A stretch of 42,972 nucleotides of DNA from an uncultured Porphyromonas sp. Its GTDB lineage: Bacteria; Bacteroidota; Bacteroidia; Bacteroidales; Porphyromonadaceae. A program made the translations under genes and the position numbers. Below are positions 41,506-42,972 of this stretch, in pieces. Every line of letters begins with the position of its first letter. Positions within the stretch are counted from its first letter, which is position 1. The notes beneath the pieces were generated by a model that worked only from the letters and a program-made list of their open reading frames with translations, searched no databases and had not been told where the DNA came from. Location: positions 1 to 42,972 of the forward strand of contig CAJPPK010000013.1 of the NCBI GenBank assembly GCA_905372565.1, read 5' to 3'.

Positions 41506-41681
41506 TGGGTTAGTCCCATCATGCTGCTGGGTGATATGCCTGCTTGCTGTGGATGATATGGATCATCTGGTGGGGGCATTAGGGGTGAGCTGGAGATTGC
41601 AACGTTGCGATCGGGTGATTTCAACGTTGTAGTCGAATGGAAGCAACGTTGAGATGAGTGAAAAGCAACGTTGCTTTTCTG
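41506..41681. repeat. 22-bp-period array with CAACGTTG palindromes
   Basis: The 8-bp palindrome CAACGTTG occurs at 41600, 41622, 41644 and 41666, exactly 22 bp apart. The last is the centre of a 20-bp perfect palindrome, GAAAAGCAACGTTGCTTTTC (41660-41679). Diverged units continue the 22-bp phase upstream: TGGGTTAGTCCC at 41506, TGGGTGATATG at 41528 and TGGATGATATG at 41550. Two helical turns between sites would place regulators on one DNA face, but a decaying minisatellite is equally possible. Confidence 0.75.
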
Positions 41682-41954
41682 TCGCCGACTAGGGATCATT
41701 TGATGATGTGGATAGGAGGGGCTTGTTGCATGGGTTAGGATGCGCCTGTGGGGATCGTTGGGTAGGCGGGATCGTTGGGTTACGGATGAGGAGAGTGTGT
41801 GGTTGGTAAATAGATGTTTGAGGGAGATTAAGTGTGGTGATGATTTCTTTGGGATAGTCATGGAGGTCTGTTAAAGGTGGTGCTGAGAGATCACTCAAAG
41901 GGGATTGAGCCTAACCATAATATTTGATTAAAGTTGGGGTAAAAACAGGGGTGA

Positions 41955-41986
41955 TTTGTAAATGTCGGGGGGGGTAGCTACCTTTG
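41955..41986 (+). promoter_or_regulatory. Promoter of the SusC/RagA gene with G8 tract in its spacer
   Basis: TTTG (41955-41958), a 20-base spacer and TACCTTTG (41979-41986) together fit the Bacteroidetes -33/-7 consensus exactly, the only promoter in the window with both boxes intact. The spacer contains eight consecutive G (41967-41974). Gain or loss of a G would alter box spacing, so expression could switch by slipped-strand mispairing. Confidence 0.75.
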
Positions 41987-42000
41987 CTTTAAGTAATGAG

Positions 42001-42051
42001 GCGAGGCGCACATTGTCCGCATAACTCGCGACCCCTAAAGTGGGGTCTTTT
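42001..42051 (+). promoter_or_regulatory. Structured leader with terminator-like hairpin before the SusC/RagA gene
   Basis: After the promoter, GCGAG (42001-42005) pairs with CTCGC (42025-42029), enclosing GCG/CGC. It is abutted by GACCCC-TAAAGT-GGGGTC (42030-42047) followed by TTTT. The second hairpin is a small intrinsic terminator inside the 5' leader, 37 bases before the ATG, suggesting attenuation. No named riboswitch class is recognised. Confidence 0.55.
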
Positions 42052-42087
42052 AGATAAACATTCGTTAATCTTTCACTGAGTCTTCTA

Positions 42088-42972
42088 ATGAGAAAGTACC
42101 TCTACCTGCTTTCCTTCTTGCTATTTGCTGTTACATCTGTACTAGCGCAGAAGAAGCAGATCACAGTCACAGGTGTTGTACTCTCCGAGGAGAGTATGGC
42201 GCCCATTAGCGCTGCTACGGTGCAGTGTGTCGAGTATCCTCGTGTAGGGGCTACGACCAATGATAAAGGTCGCTTCACTCTACAAGTCCCTGCAGATGCC
42301 AAGAGCCTACGCATCTCTTATGTCGGCTATGATACCCAGAGCGTCTACCTTACAGGTAAGCCCCTACGCGTGCTCCTGAAGAATAAAGACCAAGCTCTGG
42401 ATCAGGTCGTCATCGTCGCCTATGGGACGCAGAAGAAGCAGAGTGTCGTAGGCGCTCAGGCTTCGATCAATGCTAAACAGCTGGCTAATCGTCCCGTGAC
42501 GAATGCTGTGAATGCCCTTGCGGGAGCTTCCCCTGGGGTGCAGATCTCCTCTTCATCAGGTCAGCCAGGCGATGCGGGGAATGTCCGTATTCGTGGGTTC
42601 GGATCGGTCAATGCTTCTTCAGCACCTCTTTATATTGTCGATGGATCTGTCTACCATGGGAGTATCTCGGATATCCCAGCACAGGACATTGCTAATATCT
42701 CTGTCCTCAAGGACGCAGCTGCCACCGCCCTCTATGGCTCAAGCGCTGGGAATGGTGTCGTCATCATCACGACCAAGCGTAATGGTGGAGGTGCCTCCGA
42801 TGGTGTCGCACGCTTCAACTTCTCTATGAGTCAGGGGCTCTCTCAGCGTGGGCTTCCCGAGCATGAAAAGGTAGGAGCTATGGACCACTACAAGCTCCGC
42901 TGGCAGCAGTGGTACAATCAGTATCGCTATGACCCTGCCAATGCAGGTAAGAGTGATGAGGAGCTCGGTACG
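42088..42972 (+). CDS. SusC/RagA family TonB-linked outer-membrane protein, 3' end beyond window
   Basis: The frame is open from the ATG at 42088 to the window end (295 codons). A signal peptide (about 1-20, cleaved after V-L-A) is followed directly by a CarboxypepD_reg-like beta domain (about 24-95: V-T-G-V-V-L-S-E and I-S-Y-V-G-Y-D). Next is a TonB-box-like L-D-Q-V-V-I-V-A-Y-G-T-Q, then the plug with V-R-I-R-G-F-G-S-V-N, Y-I-V-D-G and Y-G-S-S-A-G-N-G-V-V-I-I-T-T-K. There is no STN domain, unlike the SusC at 14774-18244. A SusD/RagB partner is expected just beyond the window. Expression seems controlled by the G-tract promoter and leader hairpin. Confidence 0.93.
   Translation, partial: MRKYLYLLSFLLFAVTSVLAQKKQITVTGVVLSEESMAPISAATVQCVEYPRVGATTNDKGRFTLQVPADAKSLRISYVGYDTQSVYLTGKPLRVLLKNKDQALDQVVIVAYGTQKKQSVVGAQASINAKQLANRPVTNAVNALAGASPGVQISSSSGQPGDAGNVRIRGFGSVNASSAPLYIVDGSVYHGSISDIPAQDIANISVLKDAAATALYGSSAGNGVVIITTKRNGGGASDGVARFNFSMSQGLSQRGLPEHEKVGAMDHYKLRWQQWYNQYRYDPANAGKSDEELGT

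Larger units (their letters stand above)
41381..42087. other. Long divergent intergenic region between hflX and the SusC/RagA gene
   Basis: A 707-base region with no supported gene. A 152-codon minus-strand frame (41403-41861) is open, but its product is rich in Ser, Pro, His and Thr, has no domain and runs through the repeat array. The region holds the hflX -7 element, a 22-bp-period array, the promoter with a G tract and the leader hairpins of the downstream gene. Bases 41690-41950 contain short imperfect repeats such as GGGATCGTTGGGT twice (18 bp apart). Confidence 0.7.

Noticed and set aside
41403..41861. 152-codon minus-strand reading frame between hflX and the SusC/RagA gene
   Set aside because: The product is low complexity (Ser, Pro, His, Thr), has no domain, runs across the 22-bp repeat array and has no promoter element; it is most likely an open frame by chance.

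Overview
The window looks like a chromosomal segment of a Bacteroidales bacterium, most likely Porphyromonas or a close relative. The evidence is several SusC/RagA and SusD/RagB type outer-membrane genes, many lipoproteins, Bacteroidetes-type promoter elements (-33 TTTG, -7 TAnnTTTG) in front of genes, Bacteroidetes-specific families (DUF4494, TM2 next to DUF2752), and the sequence character of housekeeping genes such as ftsZ, acpP/fabF/rnc and dps. I see no phage, insertion sequence, plasmid gene or CRISPR array.

Layout. 1-232: two tandem tRNA-Val(TAC) genes, the first cut by the window edge, and a strong terminator. 274-6691 (minus): the tail of the division/cell-wall cluster, murC-ftsQ-ftsA-ftsZ, followed by a HAD hydrolase and a MoaF-like lipoprotein. 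7109-9360 (minus): fcl and gmd, which make GDP-L-fucose. 9525-10311 (minus): a DUF2752 and a TM2 membrane protein. 10644-18244 (minus): a SusC/SusD uptake locus with a fasciclin-like lipoprotein, a second lipoprotein and a periplasmic thioredoxin, downstream of an M16 protease (18350-21220). 21623-24006 (minus): acpP-fabF-rnc, divergent from purN (24174-24746, plus). 24946-29767 (minus): a small His/Cys membrane protein, a histidine-rich TonB-dependent receptor and two lipoproteins that resemble each other; together they look like a metal or heme uptake system. 30221-35482 (plus): acyl-CoA ligase, DUF4494, YggS, C-terminal processing protease, and a zinc-ribbon/FHA protein. 35599-36072 (minus): dps. 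36408-41380 (minus): hflX-hemH-GH29 fucosidase-LMW phosphatase. 42088 to the end (plus): the first 295 codons of a second SusC/RagA protein.

The genes are mostly ordinary; the unusual content is between them. The last gene has a textbook TTTG-N20-TACCTTTG promoter whose spacer holds a run of eight G, so slippage could switch it on and off, and its leader contains a terminator-like hairpin. The intergenic DNA carries several short-period repeat arrays: two nearly identical 23-bp-period arrays 5 kb apart, a different 23-bp-period array upstream of the M16 gene, a 22-bp-period array of CAACGTTG palindromes, and a hairpin-plus-palindrome module present three times. These resemble in kind the 23-nt minisatellite/MITE (BrickBuilt) known from P. 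gingivalis, but I could not compare sequences.

All functions are from reading the sequence; no database search was run.
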